A stretch of 22,038 nucleotides of DNA, from the IMG/VR virus record IMGVR_UViG_3300042868_004997, positions 1 through 22,038 of that record; one strand, 5' to 3'. The notes under the pieces are model-generated. The model was not told the origin of the DNA, made no database searches, and saw nothing but the letters and a program-made list of their open reading frames with translations. Positions 13,758 through 20,460 of this stretch are shown one piece after another. This stretch comes from a virus. Within the stretch, counting starts at the first letter, position 1. Each line of letters starts with the position of its first letter. Position numbers and translations under genes: made by a program.

Positions 13758-14275
13758 AATAAATTTAATGCCGGTATACCAAAAATAGAAAATCTTTGTT
13801 TATTAAGAATAGGATCAAGCGACATAATACACTTTGTTTCTAGATATTCCATTTCATCCTTACTAAGGTTAACTGTTTCATACCAAAGAACTTGGCAATT
13901 ACTTTGCCAAATGCCATTAACACCACCATGTCCTTTTGAATTTAACCAATTTTCAAAATAGTTAAAACTCGGAACAATAGTATTATTGTTTAAATTAAAA
14001 GTTCCTGTTGCTCTTTGCCAATGTTTACGAACACGGTCTCTTAGAGTTGAAGTACCAGTTATACCCACATACCATAGCGCATCCTTTTTATATAATCCGT
14101 GTTGATTGTCATCATACAAAAAATATATCCCGCCTTTAACTTTTATTGAGGAATTATTTACTAACTGATTTAAAGTAAAAATTTGCGGTCCAGGTGACAC
14201 AATTGACTTATTTAAAACATTAAACGTATTTTGAAAGTCAGATGAATTTATAAAATTAGTTATTTTCTGTTGCAT
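13754..14275 (-). CDS. GIY-YIG domain protein (173 aa)
   Basis: The GIY-YIG core is clear: GGIYFLYDD (48-56), LWYVGIT (67-73), TLRDRVRKHW with catalytic R79, E146 in MEYLETKCI, and N158 in PILNKQ. Such domains cut or nick DNA. The N-terminal 45 residues and the insertion after the second strand have no recognised DNA-binding motif. It lies between the glycosyltransferase and the epimerase, overlapping both (20 and 4 bases). It could be a homing endonuclease that invaded a sugar cassette, but its tight coupling argues for a resident gene. Confidence 0.75.
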   Translation of the reverse strand: MQQKITNFINSSDFQNTFNVLNKSIVSPGPQIFTLNQLVNNSSIKVKGGIYFLYDDNQHGLYKKDALWYVGITGTSTLRDRVRKHWQRATGTFNLNNNTIVPSFNYFENWLNSKGHGGVNGIWQSNCQVLWYETVNLSKDEMEYLETKCIMSLDPILNKQRFSIFGIPALNLL

Positions 14276-15659
14276 CAGTATCTTCGTAAAACAAATTGTT
14301 GTAGGGTTGAACTAACCTATCAGCGTTATCTTCTTTAACTTCTACCATAGGGTCAATTGGAATATAATTTTTATCTTTAGATAAATGGGTGTGATTATCT
14401 GTATAAATTACGTCAAACTTATGCTTGTTGTTATAAATTGCTCGTAAGTCATTACCTAAACTTATTTGTGTTCTTTTTAAACTCTTTATAAAGGTATCAT
14501 AGCATACAGATGTTTGTTGATTTATAGAAGCACTATCACCTTTAACTTGTTTAGGAATAAATGCGTCAAAACATTTCTTCCATTTAGAAAACACTTGACT
14601 TTCTAATTCAGAATAATATTCAACTACATTGATGTTATACCATTCTTCTGCTTTATCAAAATGCCCGTATAAACTCGTAATAGTATCAACCATAGTTTTT
14701 TTATCACAAGTATAATAATAATCACTATTGAAATTATTTAACCAACGCATGCCATCTAACGCTACTGTAGGTAATTGTATAGTTTGTTCATGGAATGCCA
14801 TACCATAACTTTCAACTATACTAGGATTGAACGCTATTCTAGCACTTGTTATAAAATCAACTTTTGATTGTCCTACAAGACTGTGTTTAATTTCATACTT
14901 AACACCTAATGGTTTTAATGCTTCCTCAAACTTTTTTACGCCATTAGGGCTTGTTAAAACTTTTGCAGGTAAACCTGTTTGTTTTATTAAATCAATAAAC
15001 AATTCTGGTTTCTTACCTGGTTCCCAACGACCAACGAATAATACACCTTCTCTCTTGTTGTTATATTTTTTCAACAACGTTGCTTCTGTCAATGGAATAG
15101 GACATTCATACACGTTTGGTCTATTAAATTGTTTTGCGTTAAAATCACTCTGAGTAGCAACAAAGATTCCTGAAGTTGTAAGATTTTGCCTCATTAATTC
15201 ATTTGCTTCATCACAGAAAGGATTACTAGTGTTAGTAAAAATTTGACTTTCTAGATGTGTATATGCAATTATTTGTATGTTTTCTGACATACCTAATGAT
15301 ATTGCGGTAAAAATACTCTCAGGTGAGTTACACACAAATATATCATACATATTAGTAGTCATAGCCTTTAGAATTGAATTTCTAAAGTTTAGCATTTTTT
15401 CTAAATTATAACTATCAGGTTTAGCAAAAATGGCGCTGTGCTTTCCATCTTTATATGGGTCATCTGGTGTAATGATATTCACTCCTAATGAGTTTGCAAA
15501 CTCTTTATAGTGCGGGGTTTTATCAGTAATGATATCTACTTTAATTTTATTTTTTGACATCAAGTCGCAAAAACTTCTAGCAAATTGTCCATTGCCACCT
15601 GTAGATTTTATATGTTCAGAGTTTATTAAAAACCCAATTCGTTTATCGTATGTTCTCAT
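14256..15659 (-). CDS. Glycosyltransferase family 4-like (GT-B fold, 467 aa)
   Basis: The start used is the ATG at 15657-15659, which overlaps the stop of the 57-aa gene (ATGA); a GTG start 30 bases earlier is less likely. The protein has the GT4 layout: N-terminal acceptor domain with STGGNGQFARSF (G21-G22), a linker, then VLFVGRWEPGKKPELFIDL (about 207-225, donor-phosphate Lys) and the EX7E motif VESYGMAFHE (E293, E301). It retains the sugar from an NDP-sugar donor and transfers it to an unknown acceptor, possibly phage DNA, tail fibre or host glycan. The last ~90 residues are a divergent extension. The partner epimerase lies two genes downstream. Confidence 0.88.
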   Translation of the reverse strand: MRTYDKRIGFLINSEHIKSTGGNGQFARSFCDLMSKNKIKVDIITDKTPHYKEFANSLGVNIITPDDPYKDGKHSAIFAKPDSYNLEKMLNFRNSILKAMTTNMYDIFVCNSPESIFTAISLGMSENIQIIAYTHLESQIFTNTSNPFCDEANELMRQNLTTSGIFVATQSDFNAKQFNRPNVYECPIPLTEATLLKKYNNKREGVLFVGRWEPGKKPELFIDLIKQTGLPAKVLTSPNGVKKFEEALKPLGVKYEIKHSLVGQSKVDFITSARIAFNPSIVESYGMAFHEQTIQLPTVALDGMRWLNNFNSDYYYTCDKKTMVDTITSLYGHFDKAEEWYNINVVEYYSELESQVFSKWKKCFDAFIPKQVKGDSASINQQTSVCYDTFIKSLKRTQISLGNDLRAIYNNKHKFDVIYTDNHTHLSKDKNYIPIDPMVEVKEDNADRLVQPYNNLFYEDTDATENN

Positions 15660-15829
15660 GTATCTTTTACTGTAGGCACATCTTGCCACTCAGTCCATTC
15701 ACGCTTTTTAGTAAAACTACCGTTTGTAGTAGTTCCACTATAGTCTGTAACTTCAAGTTGTGTTCTATATTGTAACACTTTTTCTGGTCCGTCCCAACCG
15801 TTTCGGACAAGATATCTTAATTCATACAT
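15656..15829 (-). CDS. Small hypothetical protein (57 aa)
   Basis: A 57-codon frame beginning MYELRYLVRNGWDGPEKVLQ and ending WTEWQDVPTVKDT. Aromatic residues and the WQDVPTV end suggest a small folded beta domain; similar ends (W.dVP.V) occur in short phage proteins, from memory. Its TGA overlaps the ATG of the glycosyltransferase. AAGGTAAATATATG places AAGG about 8 bases before the start. The frame fills what would otherwise be a gap. Function unknown. Confidence 0.7.
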   Translation of the reverse strand: MYELRYLVRNGWDGPEKVLQYRTQLEVTDYSGTTTNGSFTKKREWTEWQDVPTVKDT

Positions 15830-15833
15830 ATAT

Positions 15834-16052
15834 TTACCTTGTTAGTTTCCACATAATATGGGTATTCTTATCGTGCCATCTATACTCAAATATAGATTCA
15901 CCTGGCCCAGTAATGATTCTAGTTAATCGGTATCCATACTTTAACCAAATACGTTCACCTGATATATCACATCTCTTAGGTAACCAAGCAAACTTGTATT
16001 CGGTTCCGATCATCCTTTCATAGAAATGATCGTATGGCTGTGTTTGCGGCAT
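15834..16052 (-). CDS. Conserved small phage protein (72 aa)
   Basis: The start used is the ATG at 16050-16052 (MPQTQPYDH), because GGGGAAC lies 6 bases ahead and it overlaps the QueE stop (TAATG); an in-frame GTG 12 bases earlier would add 4 residues. The sequence AWLPKRCDISGERIWLKYGY ... IFEYRWHDKNTHIMWKL resembles a small phage family of unknown role. It is aromatic and basic, soluble, and possibly nucleic-acid binding. Coupled to QueE. Confidence 0.75.
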   Translation of the reverse strand: MPQTQPYDHFYERMIGTEYKFAWLPKRCDISGERIWLKYGYRLTRIITGPGESIFEYRWHDKNTHIMWKLTR

Positions 16053-16900
16053 TAAGTTCCCCACTCATTTTTAAAGAGTGGTACTTGTAGTCTGTCGCTA
16101 TAACGATAACCACGATTCATTGCTTCAATAGCAACATTCTTTGCATTTAAGTTATACAATGATTCTACACCACCGCATGGCATGAAGTATACTGGACCTC
16201 TAAAACCTCTACCACGAAACTCTTTTACTGCTTCATCAGCTTCAATTGCATCTTCTTTTGTGGCAATGACAAACTTAAGATATACAAATCCTATGCTTTC
16301 ATATTGATGAATAATTTCGGGACAAATTGCTTCACTCCACTTCTCACCGCTGATACTTAGTTTAGGACTCACACTAAATGTAAGTGCATTCTTTTCTCTG
16401 TTAATCTTCCATTTCTGTAGATATATTTTAAAGTCTTGATTTAGTTCTTGTGTGCCATTAGTTTCAAATGTAATCTCTTTCAATGCTCTCATTTTCTCAT
16501 GTGACAGTAAGTCAGGATACGCTCTTTGCCAGCCAAGAAGAGGTTCACCACCTGTAATAACAAGATGTTCATCCATCCAACGACCATGAGGAAGTATATC
16601 ACAAATGCTGTCAACAATACTATCGGTAGCGATGACAGGACTAAGATGTTTAAAACGAGGGTCCCAACTTGCGTAACTATCACATCCTGTACTGACAAGC
16701 GGTAAGGATTTATAGTCTGTATAATCTTCTGCTTTAATCGCAATAACATCTCTCTCACTACTCAATTCCCCTTTAGGCATGCCGAATCCACCGCATGTAA
16801 AATTGCATCCATATGTTCGTAAGAACACGGAGGGAACTCCCATGAATCTACCCTCACCTTGAATACTATAAAATAACTCTGATACTTTTAAATGACTCAT
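16052..16900 (-). CDS. queE: 7-carboxy-7-deazaguanine synthase (QueE)
   Basis: A radical SAM enzyme converting 6-carboxytetrahydropterin to 7-carboxy-7-deazaguanine (CDG), the third step from GTP in the queuosine/7-deazaguanine pathway. Seen: FYSIQGEGRFMGVPSVFLR (10-28), GCNFTC (C32, C36), and TGCDSYASWD (C73), which aligns with the third Cys of the usual WCDTxYAW motif; thus the CX3CX2C cluster motif is split by an insert of about 34 residues (CX3CX36C). SAM-site ITGGEPLLGWQ and ETNGTQEL follow. At 282 aa it is longer than most bacterial QueE (about 210-245), because of the insert. Coupled with the 63-aa gene upstream. Confidence is high; activity with a split motif is inferred. Confidence 0.92.
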   Translation of the reverse strand: MSHLKVSELFYSIQGEGRFMGVPSVFLRTYGCNFTCGGFGMPKGELSSERDVIAIKAEDYTDYKSLPLVSTGCDSYASWDPRFKHLSPVIATDSIVDSICDILPHGRWMDEHLVITGGEPLLGWQRAYPDLLSHEKMRALKEITFETNGTQELNQDFKIYLQKWKINREKNALTFSVSPKLSISGEKWSEAICPEIIHQYESIGFVYLKFVIATKEDAIEADEAVKEFRGRGFRGPVYFMPCGGVESLYNLNAKNVAIEAMNRGYRYSDRLQVPLFKNEWGT

Positions 16901-17088
16901 TTGATTTTTATATTAAAATGTTTAAGAATAACTTCACCCCAAGTGCCGCCACCTTGTTTATAAAGATGGTTAACTTGTTTAGCACAGTCTCTAATTACTA
17001 ACTCAGCAAAATGTTCATAACGTTTTTCATCCATTATATCATCTCGTTGAGCGGCTTCTTCCCATAGTTCTTTAATTTTTTTATTCAT
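16897..17088 (-). CDS. Short FAELVIRDC-module protein (63 aa)
   Basis: It reads KIKELWEEAAQRDDIMDEKR, then HFAELVIRDCAKQVN and ends VILKHFNIKIK. This parallels the C-terminal module of the 110-aa protein at 1674-2006 (RIRELAEQA ... FAELIVREC ... IKEHFGVEE), so the two are probably paralogues, this one the minimal form. Its TGA overlaps the QueE start (ATGA). The role is unknown. Confidence 0.75.
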   Translation of the reverse strand: MNKKIKELWEEAAQRDDIMDEKRYEHFAELVIRDCAKQVNHLYKQGGGTWGEVILKHFNIKIK

Positions 17089-17091
17089 ATT

Positions 17092-17283
17092 TTACCAATG
17101 ATGTATAGTATTTGCTATAATAAAACAACATGTTATCACATGTAGCACCACCCAGAAAGTTTTTAGGAACAATGCAATTCTTGCTTCACCCAATGTAAGA
17201 ATAGGCACATCAGGCCTGTCATCATCGGTGTTACCCATTAGATGACCTGTTGCCCTAGCCCAGATTTTCTCAAGCGAATTCAT
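17092..17283 (-). CDS. Small single-pass membrane protein (63 aa)
   Basis: The start used is the ATG at 17281-17283 (MNSLEKIWARATGHLMGNTD), with AGGGAAG 6 bases upstream inside the QueD end; the longer frame lacks support. Residues 1-34 are polar with a DDDRPDVP stretch, and residues about 40-60 (FWVVLHVITCCFIIANTI) form one membrane segment. It probably sits in the host inner membrane with the N-terminus in the cytoplasm. Overlaps QueD by 14 bases. Unknown role. Confidence 0.75.
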   Translation of the reverse strand: MNSLEKIWARATGHLMGNTDDDRPDVPILTLGEARIALFLKTFWVVLHVITCCFIIANTIHHW

Positions 17284-17752
17284 TGTCTTCCCTGTGACCA
17301 CCACGTCCTGCCATGTTACTATCAGTCTCACGAACCTCTACTCTACAGCACCAGACACGTTTTGCTTCTTCACTACCGCAGTTAGGTAAAAAGATTGTGT
17401 TAATATATTCATACAAGAAGTCAGCAATACCTTCACAACCAGTACGTTCTACTTCTGTAATCTTTGCTAATTTCAAACGACCTAGTTCTAATAAATGTTC
17501 ACGCATTGGGTCATCTTGTGCAACTAGTAATGTATGATCGAACCATTCTTCTAGTTTATCTTTGAGTGGTCGTAATCCACCGAAGTCTGTTACCCAGTTA
17601 CGGGCATCAAGTGTATCAGCTTCAAACTCAAAGTGAAAACTCATAGCATAGCCATGAATTAAATTACAATGACTGTCTGCACGCCATTGACGATATGCAA
17701 CAGGACCTATTTGTCGGTATGTCTTTGTTGAAAAGAATTTTTTGTTTGCCAT
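17270..17752 (-). CDS. queD: 6-carboxytetrahydropterin synthase-like (QueD/PTPS)
   Basis: Expected to convert dihydroneopterin triphosphate (the FolE product) to 6-carboxytetrahydropterin for QueE. Family marks: SHCNLIHGYAMSFHFEFE (H28, C29, H33, H40), DFGGLRPLK (56-64), FDHTLL (D72, H73), TGCEGIADFLYEY (104-116) and VEVRET with E142. The canonical HGH zinc triad reads HGY here (Y35 for the third His); this may be a feature of the aquatic-phage branch, with H40 as a possible substitute. At 160 aa it is longer than E. coli QueD (121 aa). AGGAG precedes the start, and an extended -10 promoter lies just upstream. Confidence 0.85.
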   Translation of the reverse strand: MANKKFFSTKTYRQIGPVAYRQWRADSHCNLIHGYAMSFHFEFEADTLDARNWVTDFGGLRPLKDKLEEWFDHTLLVAQDDPMREHLLELGRLKLAKITEVERTGCEGIADFLYEYINTIFLPNCGSEEAKRVWCCRVEVRETDSNMAGRGGHREDNEFA

Positions 17753-17770
17753 TGTGTTCTCCTATGTTAG

Positions 17771-17799
17771 ATTATAGCATAGGACGCAGAATTTGTATA
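17771..17799 (-). promoter_or_regulatory. Extended -10 promoter for the queD-queE group
   Basis: The minus strand reads TATACA (17794-17799), 17 bases, then TGC-TATAAT (-10 at 17771-17776). A full -10 with TGn extension and a 4/6 -35 makes a credible host-type promoter. The predicted start is about 10 bases before the AGGAG site of QueD. Confidence 0.65.
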
Positions 17800-17826
17800 C
17801 CGGGATGAGCCCAAAGAGACCGGTAT
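17797..17826. other. Inverted repeat ATACCGG...CCGGTAT
   Basis: A perfect 7-bp inverted repeat with a 16-base spacer overlaps the -35 of the QueD promoter and begins 9 bases after the stop of the sulfotransferase-like gene. It could be a repressor operator or an mRNA 3' hairpin; no T-run follows. Confidence 0.45.
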
Positions 17827-17834
17827 TGGTAAAG

Positions 17835-18536
17835 TCAAAGATTTGTTAAAAAATCCATAACCTCTTGTTTATTTATAATTAAATCAAATGGGTCACCTTT
17901 AATTGACTTTTCACTTTGATATTTAAATTTTGTGTTGTAGATGTTTTCCATATCTGAATGTATAGATTCATAATTTACTGTTTGATATTCAATATTGTGT
18001 AATACCACAGATAAGTTCTTTTCCCATAATAGATGACTATCATAGATGTGAGTTAGTGCTTTATTTAATTTTCTAAGATCAATGTATACCGGTTGATTTA
18101 TTTCACTATTAATTCTAAATACATTTTTTACATAAGAGCGGGCAATCATGTAACTTAATAGTTGTTCTTTTATATCCCTTTTCAATGTGATAAATTCAAA
18201 ACCTATATTTTTTAATTCCATTATTATATTAGATAGTATATCTTTATCATGTTGATCCATCAAAAATATTCTTAGTGTTAGTGGCTGATTTATATTTGTA
18301 TTTTTCAATAAATCAAGTCGTTCTTTAAATCCTTCAAATAGTTTAAAGTCTGTAGGAATGCTAGCAAAATTCTTTAATAATATATTATTGTCCACATCAG
18401 TGATGTATTCACTACGATTCCAATTTTCGAAATATTCACCCAATTGAATCCCTGAGTTTACCTCATTAGCTAATTGTTCACATAATTGACTACCCGTGCG
18501 TGGTAAGCAAATAATACAAGTTCGGTTACCGTTCAT
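17835..18536 (-). CDS. Sulfotransferase-like protein (Stf0-type, 233 aa)
   Basis: Near the start, CIICLPRTGSQLCEQLAN (PRTGS at 13-17) matches the 5'-phosphosulfate-binding loop of PAPS-dependent sulfotransferases, and KNIGFEFITLKRDIKEQLLS carries a later R-D motif like the 3'-phosphate-binding region. If correct it transfers sulfate from PAPS to an unknown acceptor. It is short (233 aa) and divergent otherwise. The start is uncertain: the ATG at 18534-18536 was used; an in-frame TTG is 6 bases earlier. The APS-kinase-like fusion two genes upstream could supply PAPS. The codon bias is more AT-rich than its neighbours, hinting at later arrival. Confidence 0.55.
   Translation of the reverse strand: MNGNRTCIICLPRTGSQLCEQLANEVNSGIQLGEYFENWNRSEYITDVDNNILLKNFASIPTDFKLFEGFKERLDLLKNTNINQPLTLRIFLMDQHDKDILSNIIMELKNIGFEFITLKRDIKEQLLSYMIARSYVKNVFRINSEINQPVYIDLRKLNKALTHIYDSHLLWEKNLSVVLHNIEYQTVNYESIHSDMENIYNTKFKYQSEKSIKGDPFDLIINKQEVMDFLTNL
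17870..17877 (-). promoter_or_regulatory. Possible late promoter motif (TATAAATA)
   Basis: An exact T4-type late element on the minus strand, inside the end of the sulfotransferase-like gene and about 118 bases before QueD. In AT-rich DNA an 8-base match can be chance. Confidence 0.25.
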
Positions 18537-18544
18537 CTTCAAAA

Positions 18545-18769
18545 TTAATCTTTATCTGTCACAATTACTGCAACCTTATTTACCCAAACTATTCTACCAT
18601 GGCAAGCAATATTCCATTTGGTTTCGCCATATTCATGTGTGCATTCGGTAAAAGTTTCTCCAATGATGCGAACATCTGTTGCCAAATGTTCTACACCATT
18701 TTCAAAAACACGCCAGACTAGTTCACTACCGTTATGTTTGGTATTAAATCTAACGTGGTATTTGTTCAT
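18545..18769 (-). CDS. Conserved phage hypothetical protein (74 aa)
   Basis: It begins MNKYHVRFNTKHNGSELVWR and carries VFENGVEHLATDVRI, then a Cys (ECTHEYGETKWNIACHGRIV). From memory, the pattern (HVRFNTKH....WR.FE.G.EHL) recurs in small proteins of T4-like marine phages with no known role. It looks like a small beta-rich domain. ATGA-coupled with the upstream kinase/nucleotidyltransferase fusion; 2 bases separate it from the TTG option of the next gene. Confidence 0.8.
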   Translation of the reverse strand: MNKYHVRFNTKHNGSELVWRVFENGVEHLATDVRIIGETFTECTHEYGETKWNIACHGRIVWVNKVAVIVTDKD

Positions 18770-19560
18770 TTTAATCCTAATTCCTTACGAATCTTTGTGG
18801 CACTAATACTATGAATAGCATCATCAAAAGTTTCTTGTTCAATCTTATATCCAACATCACGCCCATATGTAATGTTCACAATGTTAGGAACAACTTGTAT
18901 TTCGTACTGACCTTGGTACAGAGGATCTAAGTCTCTACGAATAAAACTCTTTACTTGTTCAATAGCAAATGGATTACTTCCTTGCCATCCTTGACAATCA
19001 CGTATTTGAATCACTACCTGTCCTGTTTTAGCAATAGCACGTTCAAATAATGCACGATGTCCTGGATGCCACGGTTGCCAACGTCCTAACATCTGTACTG
19101 TTTCTTTCTGCCAATCAAACACCGGTCTACGGCGATTATCATATATATGGGCGGCAATAAACTCACCCCACCATTCAGCACGTTGTTCTGTAATTCTAAA
19201 GTCGTAAACTTCAGGAGGTACAAATGCTTTGTTGGTATCTTCGTAACGACCTTTGTCAATGGTGTCAACCCATATAGTCCAATCTGCTTTGAAGTTGTTA
19301 CGCATTTCAACTAAAGGTGCAACAAAGTCGCAGATAACATAATCATACTCTGTCATTGAATCTGCTAGTTCACGCATACGTAGACTTTGACGAATACGGC
19401 CTGCTTCAGTGAAATCCCAGTCGTTGTATTTTTTACGAACATCGTCGGCATTGAGCCAACCCACTTTTTTCTTTTCGTTTTGTAAATGTTCTAGTACATA
19501 TTGTGCTAGATAAGTCTTACCCGATCCGGGTAAGCCCATGATTAAGATTCTTTGAGACAT
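18766..19560 (-). CDS. APS kinase-like / HxGH nucleotidyltransferase fusion (264 aa)
   Basis: N-terminal part (1-150): P-loop GLPGSGKT (9-16), LNADDVRKKY (36-45, equivalent to LDGDNVR of CysC), DFTEAGRIRQSLRMRELADSM (49-69) and DFVAPLVEMR, the APS kinase order. C-terminal part (155-264): GRWQPWHPGHRALFERA with the HPGH site (165-168) and ISATKIR (252-258), a nucleotidyltransferase of NMNAT/PPAT-like style. It could phosphorylate a substrate and adenylylate another: PAPS formation is possible given the nearby sulfotransferase-like gene, or an NAD-salvage/nucleotide-activation role. The C-terminal domain is too short for ATP sulfurylase. ATGA-coupled with its neighbour. Confidence 0.85.
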   Translation of the reverse strand: MSQRILIMGLPGSGKTYLAQYVLEHLQNEKKKVGWLNADDVRKKYNDWDFTEAGRIRQSLRMRELADSMTEYDYVICDFVAPLVEMRNNFKADWTIWVDTIDKGRYEDTNKAFVPPEVYDFRITEQRAEWWGEFIAAHIYDNRRRPVFDWQKETVQMLGRWQPWHPGHRALFERAIAKTGQVVIQIRDCQGWQGSNPFAIEQVKSFIRRDLDPLYQGQYEIQVVPNIVNITYGRDVGYKIEQETFDDAIHSISATKIRKELGLK

Positions 19561-19562
19561 TT

Positions 19563-19766
19563 TTAATTTTCCTTTAAGCCTTGTATTAGTGTTTTTAATT
19601 CTTCATCTGTCATAAAAAAATTATATGTTGATGTATCAATAACTGTTCCATCTTTTAGATTTTCTTGTATAAACTCTATAGAATTTAAATCCGACGGAGT
19701 AAGACATTTATTTAATTGAACACGGAGTCTAAATGCTTGATTTTCTTTAACTGTAAAATTTTTCAT
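19563..19766 (-). CDS. Small hypothetical protein (67 aa)
   Basis: It starts MKNFTVKENQAFRLRVQLNK and ends EELKTLIQGLKEN. Mixed strand/helix composition, no cysteine pattern, no membrane segment. Its ATG overlaps the stop of the cytidylyltransferase gene (ATGA at 19763-19766). I do not recognise a family; its placement in a coupled chain supports it. Confidence 0.65.
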   Translation of the reverse strand: MKNFTVKENQAFRLRVQLNKCLTPSDLNSIEFIQENLKDGTVIDTSTYNFFMTDEELKTLIQGLKEN

Positions 19767-20227
19767 ACTTTATTCCTTTCTGCTTCTGCTACACGTTTGC
19801 GTAAACTTGAACTACTAAAACTATGGTCACGCTTATTAAATATAACTTGGACACCACGACCTGCACCCTCATTACGTCCGGTAAAGTTCTTATCCTCATA
19901 CTCTGTACCCAAAATACGAACATCTAATGGGAGTATCAACAACAAGTCAATCAAGTCTTGTTCAGTTTGATAAACTACTACTTCATCAACATAACGACAA
20001 GCCGCTAGTTGAATCTGTCGCTCAACAATACTTTGAATAGGTTTGTTCTTAGTATCAGGTCTATCAATAGTTGGGTCAGTTTGTAATCCACAAATCAAGT
20101 AATCACAATGATTTTTAGCTTCACTTAACATAGCAACATGGCCTGCATGAAGCATATCAAATGTACTGAAAGTAACACCAATCTTCTTACCCTGTAATTT
20201 TAGTTCTTTAATGTGATTGAAAATCAT
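19763..20227 (-). CDS. Cytidylyltransferase-like (TagD/RfaE2 type, 154 aa)
   Basis: The start used is the ATG at 20225-20227 ([10 protein letters not shown]), which overlaps the upstream TGA; a GTG 18 bases earlier is the alternative. TFSTFDMLHAGHVAMLSEAK has the HAGH catalytic site (H27 and H30 from this start), followed by SIVERQIQLAACRYVDEVV and a C-terminal SSSSLRKRV (ISSTxxR-like). The length fits glycerol-3-phosphate or ribitol-phosphate cytidylyltransferases (about 130-150 aa) and the C-domain of HldE. It would activate a sugar- or polyol-phosphate as CDP/ADP derivative; the substrate is unknown. It fits the sugar-modifying gene set in this window. Confidence 0.85.
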   Translation of the reverse strand: MIFNHIKELKLQGKKIGVTFSTFDMLHAGHVAMLSEAKNHCDYLICGLQTDPTIDRPDTKNKPIQSIVERQIQLAACRYVDEVVVYQTEQDLIDLLLILPLDVRILGTEYEDKNFTGRNEGAGRGVQVIFNKRDHSFSSSSLRKRVAEAERNKV

Positions 20228-20460
20228 TTTGAAAGAGTTCTCCACATCTTAGTTTGGTCATGTTCTTTTAAGAATTCATCCTCACCTGCAAATGTAGGAC
20301 TGTCAGCCATAATCTCATCTAACAACCATTTTAACTTATGTAAATCTTGTTTGATTCCCCATTGAACATAACCGTCATTATACGGGCTATGTAGTTCTAC
20401 CCCTGCTAGATAGATTTGATGATGTACTGAATTATAATCCATTGGTGCTCTAAATCCCAT
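20224..20460 (-). CDS. Small hypothetical protein (78 aa)
   Basis: The start used is the ATG at 20458-20460 ([20 protein letters not shown]), because GGGAG lies 8 bases ahead inside the end of the DHFR-like gene; a longer frame exists but lacks a site. It is probably helical ([18 protein letters not shown], about 41-58). Its TGA overlaps the cytidylyltransferase ATG. No family recognised. Confidence 0.7.
   Translation of the reverse strand: MGFRAPMDYNSVHHQIYLAGVELHSPYNDGYVQWGIKQDLHKLKWLLDEIMADSPTFAGEDEFLKEHDQTKMWRTLSK

Noticed and set aside
18766-19560. C-terminal domain of the kinase fusion as ATP sulfurylase, which would make a PAPS-synthase fusion.
   Set aside because: The domain is about 110 residues, while ATP sulfurylases are around 390, and the HPGH/ISATKIR pattern is NMNAT/PPAT-like.
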